A stretch of 64,000 bases of DNA from Owenia fusiformis (taxonomy: Eukaryota > Annelida > Polychaeta > Sabellida > Oweniidae), in assembly GCA_903813345.2 (NCBI GenBank), contig CAIIXF020000006.1:22887936-22951935 (forward strand), read 5' to 3'. Below the pieces are notes generated by a model that was not told the DNA's origin, made no database searches, and saw nothing but the letters and a program-made list of their open reading frames with translations. Numbering within the stretch: the stretch's first letter is position 1; the number at the start of each line of letters is the position of its first letter. The position numbers were made by a program, and so were the translations under genes. This document shows positions 22,207 through 34,000 of the stretch, piece by piece.

Positions 22207-23994
22207 CACTGTGTTGTAGGATAATTCACCTTTAATTATATGAAATAATCAAAGTCAAACTATCGGCTCTGTAAATGGCTATCTCCTGGATCCTCTTCAC
22301 TGTGTTGTAGGATAATTCAACTTTAATTATATGAAATAATCAAAGTCAAACTATCGGCTCTGTAAATGGCTATCTCTTGGATCCTCTTCACTGTGTTGTA
22401 GGATAATTCAACTTTAATTATATGAAATAATCAAAGTCAAACTATCGGCTCTGTAAATGGCTATCTCTTGGATCCTCTTCACTGTGTTGTAGGATAATTC
22501 AACTTTAATTATATGAAATAATCAAAGTCAAACTATCGGCTCTGTAAATGGCTATCTCCTGGATCCTCTTCACTGTGTTGTAGGATAATTCAACTTTAAT
22601 TATATGAAATAATCAAAGTCAAACTATCGGCTCTGTAAATGGCTATCTCCTGGATCCTCTTCACTGTGTTGTAGGATAATTCAACTTTAATTATATGAAA
22701 TAATCAAAGTCAAACTATCGGCTCTGTAAATGGCTATCTCCTGGATCCTCCTCAATGTGTTGTAGGATAATTCAACTTTAATTATATGAAATAATCAAAG
22801 TCAAACTATCGGCTCTGTAAATGGCTATCTCTTGGATCCTCTTCACTGTGTTGTAGGATAATTCAACTTTAATTATATGAAATAATCAAAGTCAAACTAT
22901 CGGCTCTGTAAATGGCTATCTCTTGGATCCTCCTCACTGTGTTGTAGGATAATTCAACTTTAATTATATAAAATAATCAAAGTCAAACTATCGGCTCTGT
23001 AAATGGCTATCTCTTGGATCCTCGTCACTGTGTTATAGGATAATTCAACTTTGATTATATGAAATAATCAAAGTCAAACTATCGGCTCTGTAAATGGCTA
23101 TCTCCTGGATCCTCTTCACTGTGTTGTAGGATAATTCAACTTTAATTATATGAAATAATCAAAGTCAAACTATCGGCTCTGTAAATGGCTATCTCCTGGA
23201 TCCTCTTCACTGTGTTGTAGGATAATTCAACTTTAATTATATGAAATAATCAAAGTCAAACTATCGGCTCTGTAAATGGCTATCTCCTGGATCCTCCTCA
23301 ATGTGTTGTAGGATAATTCAACTTTAATTATATGAAATAATCAAAGTCAAACTATCGGCTCTGTAAATGGCTATCTCTTGGATCCTCTTCACTGTGTTGT
23401 AGGATAATTCAACTTTAATTATATGAAATAATCAAAGTCAAACTATCGGCTCTGTAAATGGCTATCTCCTGGATCCTCCTCACTGTGTTGTAGGATAATT
23501 CAACTTTAATTATATGAAATAATCAAAGTCAAACTATCGGCTCTGTAAATGGCTATCTCTTGGATCCTCTTCACTGTGTTGTAGGATAATTCAACTTTAA
23601 TTATATGAAATAATCAAAGTCAAACTATCGGCTCTGTAAATGGCTATCTCTTGGATCCTCTTCACTGTGTTGTAGGATAATTCAACTTTAATTATATGAA
23701 ATAATCAAAGTCAAACTATCGGCTCTGTAAATGGCTATCTCCTGGATCCTCCTCACTGTGTTGTAGGATAATTCAACTTTAATTATATGAAATAATCAAA
23801 GTCAAACTATCGGCTCTGTAAATGGCTATCTCTTGGATCCTCTTCACTGTGTTGTAGGATAATTCAACTTTAATTATATGAAATAATCAAAGTCAAACTA
23901 TCGGCTCTGTAAATGGCTATCTCTTGGATCCTCCTCACTGTGTTGTAGGATAATTCAACTTTAATTATATAAAATAATCAAAGTCAAACTATCG
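22207..23994. repeat. 91-bp minisatellite inside 5' LTR
   Basis: Same array with the same copy number and the same order of variant units as 9441-11228. Such arrays normally gain and lose units quickly, so equality supports a very recent insertion. Confidence 0.97.
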
Positions 23995-24713
23995 CAATTG
24001 ACAAAGTTTACGAACGTCTTATATGGCATCAACTGCTAAGTACACAAATTTCCTTCACAATTAAGTAATCAGCCTACCTAAAAATATAACATGCGCACAA
24101 CAGCATAGGCAAAAATATTACAAGTCAAAATATGTGCCCTTGAAAATAACTAAGTTCAGTTAATGTTGAGTTATACTAATATTGAAATATTCTAAGTTCA
24201 ATATTTATTCTCAAAAAAAACAAAGTCCAAAATAATGTTTCTCCAAATATTGACTAAGTTCAATAATTTCTATCTCAAAAATACGCAAAGTCCAATTTCA
24301 TGTGTTCATGAAATTGAACTGACAGAGCTCAGAAATCTAGTATAGGTTTGATGCTGCCTCCAAACACGGTACTGAATATTCCCTCTTGAGGTATCCTCTA
24401 CACAAATACACGGGTAGATGGCCAAGTTATCATCTACAGAATCACGGTGTAGCAGTCTTCCCTCTCAGGTATCCTTCATCACAAGTAGATGTCCAAGTTA
24501 TCATCCACTGAACTGAAGTGCAGCTATGTATCTCCTATCTGCCTCGGGAAATATTCAAAGTCCCAACAACTTTCTACTGAAAATTGTCAAAGTCCAAAAA
24601 TATTTCCTTGAAAAATGACTAAGTCCAACTTCACATAAAAATATGAAATTGAAACGGAGCTCTGTCCCGAACGAAAGCTAGCTGTAATCTGCTGAGCGCT
24701 CTCAGCTCGCTGC

Positions 24714-24747
24714 TTATATACCCAGCAGCGGTGCGGCGATGACGTCA
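24714..24747 (-). promoter_or_regulatory. LTR promoter: CRE and TATA (5' LTR copy)
   Basis: TGACGTCA and TATATAA in minus-strand order with a 19-base spacer. As part of the upstream LTR this is the copy expected to start the genomic RNA, near 24685. Confidence 0.65.
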
Positions 24748-25401
24748 TCCACTTGTTTACATCAAATTCCAACTTCATACGATTACAAGCTAAATAACGC
24801 CAAAATTACTCCCAAACATGAAATATAAATGAATTTAAATTACAGAGACATGAAATATAGCAACAATTATGCACAGAATGACATAATAAAGAAGCTTTAA
24901 TGAGTTAAAGTTATCCTCATGAATTTAATTCCAAAATGGCCTAGCGCCGCAATTCTCAACTTGATCTCTATATATCTCGAAAAGTATACGCTAATTATAT
25001 TCCAAACTTACTCAATAAAAACTTGAGATCGTTAGTTATACTAATCTATCAAAACTATATAGAAATAAAGGCAAACTAACCTGTATTGGAACGATATGAG
25101 GGGACGATTCAAAATGCCGCACTAAAAACGTAGGTGGTGGTTACTGGATGTCAACTACCCAAACGTGAAACGAAAACACTAATTATATTGAAAATATACG
25201 AAATGACCGGAAGTAGCCAGTTAAACATGGTAAACAATTCACATACACAATTGTTAGACCAAGTAGGAATAAAAATAATTGCCCAAATATGTGTATAACT
25301 AGCAAGCTCAACTATAACCGGGGAGATTGCTGATAAAGTGCTGAAAACCTCCAAATACTAAGACCATAAAATTTTTGAAAAATAATAATTTGTTACACTA
25401 T

Positions 25402-27055
25402 TATTACTTTTTTCAGTACGCGTGCACTGTAGGATCAACTTGACCCTTAGACGAATTCATCATTAAAACTTGAGAGGCGTGACAGTCGAAAACAGAAATA
25501 CTAGAAACATTACACTTGTTCCTTTTAGCATAAATCACTATAAATTCTAACAAATATAACAAATTGTTAGATAAAAAATTGTTGATTTATTCAAAAAATG
25601 ACCTAAAGTGAATATCATTTCAAGTTTTTGATAAGACTTCGCCTGTATAATATATTGGCAACCCTTGGACAAATTATGAACTCGCCCATTGACCCCACGG
25701 CATGAAATATTCGATCGGATGATTACAGTTGCCGAGGCATTGATGACTAAAAACAATAAAAACCAGGATATGTGATACTATTTGGGATCAGATGCGACTA
25801 GATGATGAAAACGTGATTAAAGAATACCATAGGACATTCTGAGGTAAACTATTTGTTGTCGATAAAATCAGGAAATGGTAATTTATAACCTCGCCTATTG
25901 GTTTCCCGGGATTTGTGTTGCCGGCTTTTTTCGAGTTCTATAGCTGCTGCTGAAATATTGTAATAGTTTGAGAGATTATACTTTATTATTTATAAGTCTC
26001 CCTTTTCTCAGGCCTAGTTGTCAATCCAACGATAATCGAATTACTTGATAAACTGATAAGCTGTAAAAAAGGCCAAATGCACTGAACGAAACAAATTACT
26101 TTCAGTTTCATCTTCCTTCAAATATAAGAGCTAATTAGAGGTATCAGAGGAATGAATTCAAAACATTCATTTCTTCATCCTAGTATCAGACATAATTACT
26201 TCTCTAGCTTACCACCTTCGTCAGCTAGTTTCCAAATACCATATGTGGTTCTGATGTTCCATTGATATAACATATTCCAATACATCTCTCTTTATCTTGT
26301 CAAAACCTTGAGAAAGGGTCGATGGTAAACCAGGACCCGGGTTTCCAAGACCCAGGGATTTCCAGGGAGAGGGAAGTCAGATAAGAGGAAGATACCACAC
26401 AAGCGGAGGGTCACAAGAGAGAAGGATATCACACAAGCACAGGGTGTCACGGTAGGGGTGGGTGTTACAGAGAGGGGGAGGGGGTTCAAACAAGAGGTGG
26501 ATTACGGGGGTGTTACAGGAGTTGGTGACAAAAAGAGAGGTTGTCACAGAAAGGATGGCAAAACAAAATGATGGTCCCACAGGGACAGGGGTCACATGGG
26601 TGCCCAGCATCGAGTGCTTCTGGAAACCTGGGGTGTTAAAATTAAATTCGAAGCATTTTTAGAAAATCATGCCATTGACGTCATTTGTCTTTCAATTTTA
26701 CCAATCAATGATGATGTCATCTCTTTTACGGTGTTTCGCTCCGCAAAACATCAAAGCACAACCATTTACTAAGAATATGTGGGTTTCAAACCCAGTTGAC
26801 CACATGGCAGGCAAACATTTTTCTGCTAAACCAGCTGAGCAAAACAACAAGAATATACGTAGATCAAAAGACTGTTTCGGAAGCAAAGTTGTGAATTTTC
26901 CAACCTTCAAAAAAGGAGACCTTTTTTCTACTATAGCCAAATCAATTTCTACAGTTTTAGTCTTTAAGATGTTTTTAAACAAGCAGACCAGTTGATTCTT
27001 ATTCCAGATGAAATATTAATCAATGCAATGTCTTGTGACACTTTGATCACAATTG
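25402..27055. other. intergenic, nothing coding seen
   Basis: No exon recognised. About 26380-26620 is a purine-rich degenerate repeat (GGGTGTCAC, GAGAGGGGGAGGGGG and similar). The ORFs there are short and compositional. Confidence 0.4.
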
Positions 27056-27065
27056 AACGCACCAT

Positions 27066-29024
27066 CGCACCCCCTCCTGGCTACGCCTATGACATTGTAA
27101 GACGATTTGAAAAACATGACAAATCAATCTTACTATTTTCTATTTTCAATAGTTCGTAATTCGTATGTTGGTATGTGAATTGTTTTGATTATGATTTAAA
27201 TCTGTAAATACAGTAGCTATCGTTACTTTAGCAGAGAGGTGACACGATGCCCAATGTGCCTACTAGGCACGCAGTTTGAAACTCTGACAAACTGCGCGCA
27301 TATTTCAAAATCGAAGATGGGGAGGACACGACTCCCAAAAAGAGCCAGAATACGAAAAATACAAGGTTAGTCTCGTTCTAAAGACAGTACCATTCTGTGA
27401 AGATGAACTTAATTTACTCATAGTACTCAATGTTGTTCCCGATGTAAACCTAGTTATCTCAATATAAGGGTCTTAAGTAGCTTCTGTGTTCAAAATTCAC
27501 AGTGTAAAGTTATATCTATGTCTTTTTATCGTCATTTGCCATTTATTCAGCCATTGTGTCTGTGTATGCTAGGATATATAGGATCACTCCATCTGATTAA
27601 AGCAGCATAGTTTGTGTTCAAAACGATAATACGCCATAAACGTGATTTAAACATTTTTCTTGTCAAACTGCGCGCCTATATTCACATGTATTTCCCAAAC
27701 TGCGTGCCTAATATTTTCAAACTGCTTACCTACCCAAGCTTGTTTTGTATTTTTAGAAAACGTAAGCGCCATATGTAAGGCACATATGTGTCTTATAGTA
27801 GAGCCCCATAAGTGAAACTACCCTGCGTGCAGAGTCTAGTTAAACTACACTCTGCCTAGTAGAGACCATATTACAGTTTAGTAGCCCCGCCCACAAGACG
27901 GGTACCGGTAACAGTTTGGGTAAATAACTTTTGACTTACGCGCTGACCTTCCACCAATCAGCTAATTTGAAGAAACATACGCTAAATGCGTTCTATTTAA
28001 ATATGCGCATGTCATTGGTCAATTCCGGGCTCAACGATGACGTCAGAAGGAATTACCATATAAAGAACGTCGGTCAAATTTGGCCGACGAACACTGATTG
28101 GCGCGGTGAGTTCACAGGTTTATTCTAGTTTGAAAGAGTGAAGACGAAGCTCTCATTTAAGAAGTGAAGTCAAACGAATGCAAAGGGTAAAGTGAAACAC
28201 TATGAGAGTCCATCCACCAAGATGGTGATCTGAAAATAAAAGTTTTTCGTTCCCAACTTAATTGTCACTTCTATTATACATTTTGACTTTCAATATGAAA
28301 ATCTCATAAAATCTGACGATAAAGCAAAATTTCCAAAGCTATATGAAAAACACCTACACGTGCCTCTGTAGAAATTCCAATGATAATATGAATTTTTAAT
28401 AGTGTATGCGCACAGTTTGTAATTTCTGGCTAAAATAGGCGCGCAGTTTGTGCTTAATTTCTTTTTAATCTCCTGATTATCTGTTTTATCTCGAAATATT
28501 TTGAATTAAACATGATAAACGCGTAAAGAATTAAATATAAAACGAGTCTAAAGTATTTGTCATTTATGTTTAAAGTTCTAGATCGATTTACGTATAAATT
28601 TCCCGTTAAATCAGTGACGAAAATGCCATTAATCTGCTTATGTTTTAAAACTTAGATTCATTTGCACATAGTTTTTGCTAGTATTTGCAAGATTCGTATA
28701 TTCGCCACAGAATGAACGCATTGAACAAGAAAACAATGCAGGATAAATTTCTTTAAATTACGTTTCAAAATACAGACTCCAACTTAAATGATGCAATGTT
28801 GCCAGGCACGCAGTTTGTGATCGAAACAAACTGCGCGCCTAAGTAGGCGCGCAGCTTGACATGGGCACCGTGGGTGATGTGTGTTAATTTACATGATGCA
28901 GCGTGTAAGATTTTGATTATAAATCATAATTTAAGTTCTCCCAATTTTCGACGAAACGTCCACTGAAGTGTAAATTGTTCAGCTTACAATGTCATAGGCG
29001 TAGCCAGGAGGGGATGATCGCACC
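27066..29024. repeat. ~2-kb block with inverted ends and repeated AGGCGCGCAGTTTG motif
   Basis: A sequence containing CCTGGCTACGCCTATGACAT at the left recurs inverted at the right (about 31 bp in all). Inside, ten copies of TAGGCGCGCAGTTTG or its complement start at 27264, 27288, 27664, 27696, 27718, 28405, 28436, 28803, 28827 and 28844, often as facing pairs. No ORF of note. It could be a non-autonomous DNA transposon with subterminal transposase sites. No clear target duplication is seen, and the inverted ends could belong to two separate elements. Confidence 0.5.
27954..28240 (+). promoter_or_regulatory. compact promoter-like unit: CCAAT, CRE, TATA, then AATAAA
   Basis: CCAAT (27954), ATTGG (28014), TGACGTCA (28038-28045) and TATAAA (28059-28064) are spaced like a polymerase II promoter. 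A short perfect stem CGTCGG/CCGACG lies where transcription would start. AATAAA follows at 28235-28240. There is no ORF in between. It may be a solo LTR or a histone-type promoter remnant; LTR ends could not be fixed. Confidence 0.45.
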
Positions 29025-29030
29025 CCCCCA

Positions 29031-31043
29031 TAACCAATGAAAATATGACCATGATGATAGAGGAAGAAAAGAGCCTTAAAATGCTTTTTATTTGAAGCTT
29101 CTAGCTCAATTTTGAAGGAAGTTACATACATTTTTGTAAATTCAAAACAAATCTTTCACGTTTTCTAATGATATATGTTATATATTCGTATTTTTTGTTT
29201 TTTGGGTACCCGGTTTTTTGACCGTGTTCCCGGTACCAAGTTTGAACCCAGCATGGAGGATTTACTACCCAGTATCCGGTATTTTCTACAAACCCTCATC
29301 TCCTCTCACATCACCGCATAGTTAATGAGCATGTATTTAGCACATTTTCCTTCCAGTTTGCCGACTCAAGCTGAGTTAGGGTCAGTGTGGTAGATTTGAA
29401 ATAATTTTATTACTGGGGCTGTCACAGGCACCAATCTTTGGGACAGGGCTGCTAATAATATAATCTGATAATAATATAGTCTGTCTATACTAGACAGAGG
29501 ATAGTTTATAACGAGACTGCGCACAGGGTAGCCTTTACAGAGTTTCATAGATAAGGCAAAATTCACCAGTCCATTCTGGTTTTGTGGAGTATTTATGTTT
29601 GACTTACATAATCCAAATCAAGATACAGGTGTTTGGACAGACCACCAGGGTCCAACATCCGTCACCCCTTCCATCCTCCCACTAAAATTCCATTATTATA
29701 GAATACCCTTCGCAAGACATTTAACTTTATATCTACTCTTAAAGTCTTATTTTATTTAGCTTCTTGTATTTAATCAGACACAACATTTTTCAACTCTTAC
29801 AAAGAGACATGAAAGATGCATTTGAGTTTGTTAAGATCTTAACAGAATTAAAACTGTGAAATTAAATGTTGACCAGCTTATTTGAGTCCAGGGTTATTAC
29901 ATGTATGGTACATGTATGTAGACTATGTTTGATTATCCTGAGTTAGTCAAAGGTGAAGTTCATAATGTTCAAATATTTGCTTAATTGTTAATCACAATTG
30001 CTCTTTGACCATGTCATACTTCTGGATCATCTGGTCAGTTGCTGATTATAAAATAGAGTTGTCAAGTGGGGGGGGGGGGGGGTATGATAAATTGGTAATT
30101 TGCAATATGACTGATTTTAGACAGGCATTTTTTGAACTGTATTTTTCTTTTATAACCACTGATGAATTTGGGTGACCTCAGTTGTTTCCTCAAACTTTTT
30201 TCGATCTCTTTTTAAAAAGTCTTACTTTTCAAAGAGGAAGGGGCTAATGTTGGGGGGGGGGTAAAGAAATTTTAAAGATTTTTGGGGCTCCTTGTATTTT
30301 CCTGATCAACCCCTGCCCTGATGCATGCATGTAAAGTTGATTTTATCTCTTTTCCCCAGATGTCATGAATGCCAATAATTTTTGAGAGTGTCTTTCCCTT
30401 AACAGTGTAGGAGTAAACAGACAAGTAACTTAATTGATATTCTTCTTTGGTGTTACGATCAAATGTAAAATATCAATCTATCAATAACTACCAATCTACC
30501 AACCACACCTAAGTTTCTGATCCAATATTCATATTTTGACAGTTTTCTAGGCTGAAACTTAACAAATAAAATCAAATCTATGTCAGCATGGCCTGGCGTG
30601 GCACTGACATTGACCCCTAATTAGACGTTTATCTTGAGGCCTAGAGCAAAGTACCAAAGTACCATTAATTCAATGCTGCCTATATATTGTCTATGCTTCA
30701 GATGACTAGTGCTAATATAATGATACTGTAGCTGAAAGAGGTATTGTTTGAAAAACAAATTGAGGGAGTTTTATGAGGAATTCATTAAAGAAATTAATTT
30801 ATTGTTTAATAAATAACATGGGTGTTGAAAATTAGAATTACAATTTAATTTCATGTAATATTATACAACATACAAATATTTAATTGTATTAATTAAATTG
30901 GAATTTTGATTTTTAAGTGCATCACACCTGTTAGAAATTATGAAGTCATTTTCTAATGAGACATGAAATACACATTGAATTGACAAACTGAACTAACATC
31001 TATTTTATGATTTGTGAGACCAGGATTTTGGTTTTATTTGCAG
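29031..31043. other. intergenic upstream of FAR-b
   Basis: No exon recognised. Poly-G runs lie near 30067 and 30253. A TTTGCAG acceptor just before 31044 implies that a non-coding first exon of FAR-b lies somewhere upstream; I could not place it. Confidence 0.4.
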
Positions 31044-31066
31044 CGTAAAGCAAAGAAATATACAAA

Positions 31067-34000
31067 ATGGCAGCTATTGATGGATCTCCGATATCAGATT
31101 TTTACGTGGGTCGGAGTATATTTATAACTGGTGGTACTGGATTTATGGGCAAAGTTCTTATAGAGAAACTGATACGATCATGTCCAGGTAGGTCTATATT
31201 TGTTGCTAGATCTCATAACATGTATAAAGCATACAGGCCCGTAGCCAGGGGGGGTTCGCAGGGTTCGGGCGTACCCCCCCCCCCCCTGGCCAAAAATTCT
31301 TTCACAATCATGCTGTTTTTTACCATTTTGAGCACTTCTCAAGTGATTTTAGCCATATTTGGGCCAAAATTGTCAAATGTGAACCCCCCTGGAACTTTTT
31401 GAAAACTGAACCCCCCCTTGGTAAATCCTGGCTACGGGCCTGGCATATTTTGCATCAAGCCTGTGTTACCCACCTCCCCCGTCAATTCTCTCTGACACTA
31501 GCTGAGAGTAGGCCAGCAAAGAACTAGATTAGATGTTAAAATACGATTTTTGTTGGCCTGCTCGCTATATCTGATTCTCTCTTTAACTATCAAGAGTGGT
31601 TATTTCTGAGTTTCATAATGTGTTTGAAATCTTATGTCCAGAAAGAATGCTCGTGAAGTAGTAGATACGGAGATATCAATGTTGAACTTATGAGTCATTG
31701 ACACTAATTAGTCTGCAACTTTTGAATTATGGCTGGTTACCACCTATAGTACATGTATATCATTGTAATTGGAGGCACAAAGGGCAACAATCTGAAATAT
31801 TAACCTGACATAATTGATTACCCTGGATTATTCAATTTAAAAGTACAGTGACTGTACAGGGTGTTCCAAAGAATTAGTTGAAATTTCATTGAAATTTGAC
31901 ATTTACCTATATTATGATCGATGTAGAAATGAATGCAACTTAAAACATGGAATTAACATTAACAATCTTTTCTCTAAAATTAAAATGAGTTACCTATGAG
32001 ACTTTTCACTTTGTCATATTTAGGTATGTAGCATAATGAATATCTGGCCTAATATATTATATGATTTGATCCATAGAAATATATATAGGGTTTATGTACT
32101 GGGAAGTTTTGGATATGGGGTTTGTCCAGAGGGATACATATCTCATGATGGCTAAACCCCATATCCAAAACCTCCCAGTACATAACTGCTTTATCCTATA
32201 CCCAGTAGAGTTATCTAATGAAAACTCTATTTTTCAACATTTTTTCACATTTTTTCAATTTTTCCAACATTTCTTTTCAATATTTTTTTCAAAGCGGAAT
32301 AGAAGATATGGAGGTTCTGGATATGGAAACCTCAAAATCAGGATACGGGATATATCTTTCCAACTTATCTCCCTAAAACTCTACTTGGCATAGGATAAGA
32401 GTTAGTATATCATTTAATTATATTTCATTCTCTCTTATACATGTATATATATTGTTGTATATATTCATATTATAGGCGTGAAGACTATATATGTACTGAT
32501 CAGACCCCGCAAAGGCCAAGATGCCCAACAAAGGCTGGACAATCTGCTTAAAACTAAAGTAAGTCCCAGCAAAATGTATTTCACCTTACAATGCCCTATG
32601 CCATGTATGGAAACACCAAGTCTCTGAATCCAGTCAAGAAAAGAAAGATTGTACCAAATTGCAAACTATTTTTCCTTTTGTATAATTGCATTTGCCTTTT
32701 GTGACTTCTTTCTCAGCAGTTGAATTAAATTAGAAAAAATGTGTCTCAGCTATGTACTATTCTCACAAGTAGAGGTTTAGTTTGCCTAACAGAAAGATGT
32801 ATGTTACATTTACCTGCATATTTTAGTTGATAATGTGACAGTCCCTTACAAAGAACCTTCAAGTTTTGTTCAGTTGGTAAGGAATCTAGGCTAATCTTAA
32901 TATTATGAAGAGTGACTGTCCAATTTCTAGTACTAACTCTTTTCCTCAGTTATTTGCAGGTTTTGAGAATTTTACAACTAAAAGAGTTATAAAGCATTCT
33001 TTGAGTTAGAATGAAATAAAACCAATTTAATTTGAAATCATATGTCCGCCATTTTTCCACATCACAATTTGAATTGCCAGTTTTGGTCTTATTACCTCAC
33101 CAAAAATTCCAAAAAACACATAAAGTGATCAGTATTTTAGTTCACATCTTCTGGATCGCTAACTTGGAATTTACAGCCAGTTACTAATGTCAGACGTTAA
33201 CGACATTTCGTCCAGTTTTCGAACATCGCCATTTTTCTTGGAGCCATTTTGTTTTAATTTTAGACGAAATCCTGATGAAATCATGTCATATCTCATCAAG
33301 GAGCCGAGCGGGGTTCGTTTTGATTAATGATTTATTTATCTGGCGATTTTTAAAATATTCGATAAATTTATGACACCATGGCCAGCTTTTTTCAAATGGA
33401 GTTCACAGTATTCCAGATGAAATCCCCTCTAGCCAAGTATTGGCTAGAGACTCGAGTAAAATTAGATAACAGTTAGACCATCTCTTAGCTACCTGTATGT
33501 TGGTACAGCAATTTGAGAAGCTGCATTTAAGAGTTTTATTGCCTCTTCATGAGAGTAAAATTGAATGTAAACTGAATTTATTAGATAAAAACTGATGTGA
33601 TAAATATTCTGATTGGGTAGGCTAAATCCATACTGTTAAACCAATGTATTCCTTCAGTCATGTAATACCTTGATGGCTCAAGATGGGCTAAATCAAAGAA
33701 GAATCATTTCAAAAGTGAAGATGAAGTCAATCTGAAAATGTTAGTTGTTAAATGCTTCAGTTTGTTAAAAATGTCAAGCATTGAAATCTATCCAAGTTTA
33801 GAGGTTGATTTTAGTATTATCACTGGGGCCAGTTGAGCTGTAAGATCAATACTGCCATATAAAAGTTGTGTTTGCATTACTAAGGGATCATAATATATAC
33901 CACCAAAGGATATGCAAGTCTAAATACAATATAGTTTTGTGGAAAAACTATTGAGATTTCACCTTGTAGATTACTTTACAAATGTACTCTATTTGTACTA

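Larger units (their letters stand above)
8674..25397 (-). mobile_element. complete Ty3/Gypsy LTR retrotransposon, 16.7 kb
   Basis: Two direct LTRs of exactly 3,958 bp (8674-12631, 21440-25397) start TGTAACA and end TGTTACA. The target duplication is CTAT (8670-8673, 25398-25401). The internal 8.8 kb has a tRNA-Leu primer-binding site next to the right (5') LTR, a single gag-pol ORF on the minus strand and a polypurine tract next to the left (3') LTR. Every LTR segment I compared, including the order of variant units in the internal minisatellite, is identical. This points to a very recent, possibly still active insertion between the two FAR genes. Confidence 0.97.
21440..25397 (-). repeat. 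5' LTR (3,958 bp)
   Basis: Copy of 8674-12631 at a constant offset of 12,766 bp with no length difference. It should drive transcription of the element leftwards from about 24685. If the TATA is used, about 3.2 kb of LTR becomes the mRNA leader. Confidence 0.95.

Noticed and set aside
26292-26995. Several 65-108-codon ORFs in the purine-rich region
   Set aside because: They overlap on both strands with biased composition; no domain or splice signals.
27319-27366. Short ATG exon-like stretch (MGRTRLPKRARIRKIQ) followed by GTTAGT
   Set aside because: Only 16 codons, no partner exon seen, and inside a repeat block.
31856-31880. TACAGGGTGTTCC as another CAGGGTGG element end
   Set aside because: No matching inverted end or TA partner found at a plausible distance.
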